A DNA stretch of 64,000 nucleotides from the NCBI GenBank assembly GCA_013396655.1, contig WBMV01007704.1:502153-566152 (forward strand). Direction: 5' to 3'. The position numbers and the translations under genes are program-made. The DNA is from Campylorhamphus procurvoides. Its lineage: Eukaryota > Chordata > Aves > Passeriformes > Dendrocolaptidae. A model generated the notes under the pieces. The model searched no databases, had not been told where the DNA came from, and saw only the letters and a program-made list of their open reading frames with translations. This document shows positions 61,044-64,000 of this stretch, one piece after another (position 1 is the first letter of the stretch; each line of letters starts with the position of its first letter).

Positions 61044-61250
61044 GAATCACAAAACCATAGAACAGTTTGGGTTGGAAAGGACTTTTAGAGGTCACCAACT
61101 CCCTGCAATGAACAGAGGAATCTCTAGCTACATCAGGTTGCTCTGACACTGAACATTTCCAGGGATGGAGCATCCACAGCTCTCTGGGAGACCTGGGACA
61201 CCTTCATAGCCAAAAATGTCTTCCTTACATCTAATCTGCAAAAGGGGTTT
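61044..61250 (-). mobile_element. CR1 LINE 3'-end fragment
   Basis: Inverted copy starting GAATCACAAAACCATAGAAC, then TTTGGGTTGGAAAGGACTTT, a TCTAGCTACATCAGGTTGCT region and TTCCTTACATCTAATCTGCA. Confidence 0.9.
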
Positions 61251-63917
61251 GTCAAGACACTCACTGACTGCAGGACATTTGTAAACCCTGTCAGATAGAA
61301 CTCATATTTTGTAAATGTTAAATATTTGCTATCATGAAGAATTCTAACAAGGTCCATTTATATTACTGGGCTTTAATGCATTTTGTGTTCTTTCAGCTGT
61401 TTTCTTCTTTGTTGGTGAATTATACTGGTAAAAGACACTGCTGTTGTGACCAGTAGAAAGATGCATTTACTACCAGCAAAAATATTTTGCATTTCAAGTG
61501 GAGAAAAAGAAGAGCTATCTATAAGGTCCCTCTTTGCACAGATATCATTTTGGTAAGACAGATCACAGCAGTTCTCATCAAAATCTTTTTGACAGAGTGA
61601 CATGCTGATCTCCTTTGGGTCTCAGAACACAGTTGTGCACATCTACAGTTGTCCTAACTGAATGCCTCTCTTTAAAAGGCCTTCAGCACATCATTGGTAA
61701 TTAATATTGAAATATTTCAATAGGAGGGTAAAAATATGCGTAACCTTGTTTGCCTTGGGCTCAAAGGTGCAAATGTATTTGCTGTATCAATATGACAATC
61801 AGTAATTTCATGATGATTAAACTTTGAAAGGTTTGGCTTAATTTGTCTTTACACATTTTGGAGAGGTACATTGCAAACCACTTTGTTTTAGGGCTCTCCC
61901 TCCATTTTTGAGGTCAGAAAGAGGTTTCCTCATTTTTTCATGTTCTTGATTCCACATTTTTTTCGGAGGAAAATTCCATGTAACTATGCATTCCATGGGC
62001 ATATAAGTATGAAGAATCTTATGCTTTGTATCAAATGCAAGAAGCACCAAGATTCAAAGCTTTCATTGTCATCCTTAACAGCTTTATTTTCTAAGGTTAT
62101 TGTTTAGGCCTGAGAGGGAAATGCTCAGTGCAGGGGGCTCAAGGGGAAGGGTTTTGCTGTAACTCAGAGACTTTTCTTACGGCATCGCTCTGTGACATCT
62201 CATATTGCCCTGCCTGGCTACAACTGCAATAAACTTACTTGCCTGTTGCTCTGAGTTCACATTTACAGATGAGGCTGTGAACCAAATAATTGATTTGATG
62301 AACGATGAACATCAGTGTGTTGTAGCAGCTTTGTTGCCTGGATTTTTGTCAGCCTGAACTGTTCTGGATGGGAGCAAAGCTCCTGAAAGCTGGGGGTGTA
62401 ACCATATCCTCCATTCAGACAATTATAAGAAACAGTTAAGCTTATCAACTGAATAGTTGAAGTAATACCAGTCCCCTTCCAAAACCAGGTCCATGCAACC
62501 ATCCAGAGGAAACTCACGTGCGGTCAAAAGAATTCTTTTCCTATTGTTTTCCAGAGGGTGGTACAGCTCTGAAGAAAAGCAGAGAAGAAAGTGGAAACAT
62601 CAGGAAGTAAAGCAAGAAATCCAAGAGCTCACAAAAGCACTCTCAGGAGAGAGGGTTTGGGGATAACTGGTACCATTAAAAAGTATGAATGAAACCTCCC
62701 CTCTAGCACTATTTTCATGCTTGTGGTGACTGAGAAAAACAGATTTCATACATTCTTTGTAATTAAATAAGATTACCTTGAGAAATGTCACGAGCCTCTC
62801 TTCCAAATGCCAAGGGAGTAAGTGTGAAGCAACTTCCAAAGACAAATGAGGTGCATTGCTGTTCTTGTGAAGCAAGTAGGAGCAGGGCTTGTGGAAATGA
62901 ATATCCGACGTCTAGTAAGTGAGGAAACAGAGAGCTAGAAATATCACAAAAATACTAAAATATAATCTCGGAATAGTAAATTAGTGATGCTCAAAGAGCA
63001 AGAAAATCCATGCTTAGAAAGTGGAGAAAAATGTGGGAGTAAATTTGAAAACAATTCCTTCTTTGTAACTTTGGGGGAGCTATTCATGTTTCATGCAGAA
63101 GTCTTGCTTTTCTGTGAACACACAACAACAAAAGTACTAACACAATCAGCAAAGAGCAAAATATTTTACATGATGTCGTTGAACAGAACTATGATGGGAT
63201 AAAGAAAGGATGAAAGGAACAAAAAAAAATTCTGCTTCAGATATAAATCAAGAAGTCACAGTCCAAGCTGCTTACCTTCTGCCTGGAAGCACGTCAATGA
63301 GTGCTTTGCCAAATCCCCTGGATGCACTTTCTCTGCCTCATGCCCATGAAAGACAATGACATTCAAGTCCAGTTCAAGTAATATGGCAGTTTTCCCAAGA
63401 CTGGGAAAGTAACACAATATTTGTATAATTTGTACAATTTCTACAGAGCAGTATCTATTTTTTCAAAGTACAAAACTGGAAGGAAATGGTTCTACACAGT
63501 GCTAGAAAAGGCAGCAATAGAACAAGTTTTACCATGGGAAGGAGGAGAGGGAGAAGAAGAAAAGGTACCTTCTGGAGTTCAGGAAAGAGCTGGTGCAGGA
63601 CATCAAGCTGAAAAGTTAACTTTTGGAAATACATACACCAGCTGCTCAATTTTTCTTTATGTCTGACAACTGGAAAACTCTACTGAATGTGCAACAAGTG
63701 ATTTTAAAGGAGAGGACATGTAGTTAGTAAACCAGGTTGTTCAAATGGGCTAGAGAATAACTAGAGATCCAACACTGGCTTAGTTTGAGATGAAGTTTGT
63801 GAATGGAGAGAAATCTGAGGGGTTGGGATAGGGAACTGCACTCCAAAATGCACAGCAGGAACCTGAATATCCAACGGTGAGGGCAAATTAAGAATCAGTT
63901 TGGATTAAATACAACTA

Positions 63918-64000
63918 ATCACTGAATCACAGAAAGGCTGAGGTTGAATGGGAGCTCTGAAGGGCTCTGGTCCACCCCCTCTCCTCAAGCAGGGATGTCT
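63918..64000 (-). mobile_element. CR1 LINE fragment, cut by the window end
   Basis: Starts AATCACTGAATCACAGAAAG, then GCTGAGGTTGAATGGGAGCT and CTCAAGCAGGGATG; it continues past position 64000. Confidence 0.8.

Larger units (their letters stand above)
39245..64000. other. Intergenic region upstream of FGF4, toward expected FGF3
   Basis: About 25 kb without a gene I can support. No segment translates to FGF3-type exons, so FGF3 must lie beyond the window or on missing sequence. Content is mainly unique A+T-rich DNA with CR1 fragments at 40.5, 61.1 and 63.9 kb and several short tandem repeats. The longest frame (43286-43918, 210 codons) has biased composition and no recognisable domain. Confidence 0.55.

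Noticed and set aside
39245..64000. Search for FGF3 exons expected next to FGF4
   Set aside because: No translation in any frame matches FGF3-type core blocks, so FGF3 is not in the window.
1..64000. CRISPR arrays, bacterial operons, tRNA or rRNA genes, endogenous retroviruses
   Set aside because: No regularly spaced repeats, cloverleaf-like genes, or long retroviral reading frames or terminal repeats were recognised; the sequence is a vertebrate locus.

Overview
This window is vertebrate nuclear DNA, almost certainly from a bird. It holds two fibroblast growth factor genes with the family's three-exon layout, FGF19 and FGF4. Both lie on the minus strand in the conserved amniote order, in which FGF3 would be expected beyond the right edge. 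The interspersed repeats I can recognise are short 3'-end fragments of CR1 LINEs, the typical avian LINE, with no Alu, L1 or SINE load. Species cannot be named from this.

Layout. Positions 1-841 are flank with T/G-rich sequence and one old CR1 piece. FGF19 occupies about 5035 down to about 820: TATA box 5061-5067, exon 1 coding 4787-4565, a 90-bp intron, exon 2 4474-4371, a 1.65-kb intron, exon 3 coding 2717-2385, then a roughly 1.55-kb 3' UTR with AUUUA motifs and an AATAAA signal. A CpG island covers its promoter and first exons. Positions 5.1-31.1 kb are intergenic and gene-free as far as I can see, with a cluster of CR1 fragments at 23.6-29.6 kb. FGF4 follows: exon 3 coding 35973-35797, exon 2 37777-37674, and the 3' part of exon 1 at 38573-38458. 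Positions 38.9-64 kb are intergenic toward the expected FGF3, with a long pyrimidine repeat, scattered CR1 pieces and short tandem repeats, and no exon I can defend.

Assembly quality matters here. A 3,297-bp block (31119-34415) recurs with no difference that I found at 34417-37713, separated by one N. It carries a second copy of FGF4 exon 3 and part of exon 2, and is best read as two contig ends that overlap but were never merged. A further single N at 38574 hides the 5' coding part of FGF4 exon 1, including the start codon and signal peptide. A 31-N gap interrupts the pyrimidine repeat, and another single N is at 40069.

Function. Both genes encode secreted FGF ligands: FGF4 is a paracrine heparan-sulfate-dependent factor, and FGF19 belongs to the endocrine, klotho-dependent subfamily. 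They share a regulatory neighbourhood, and the large non-coding spaces probably hold enhancers, which cannot be proven from one sequence. I found no convincing undescribed system. The most useful observations are the false duplication, the collapsed FGF4 first exon, the missing cysteine partner in FGF19, and the repeat-built FGF19 leader and first intron.
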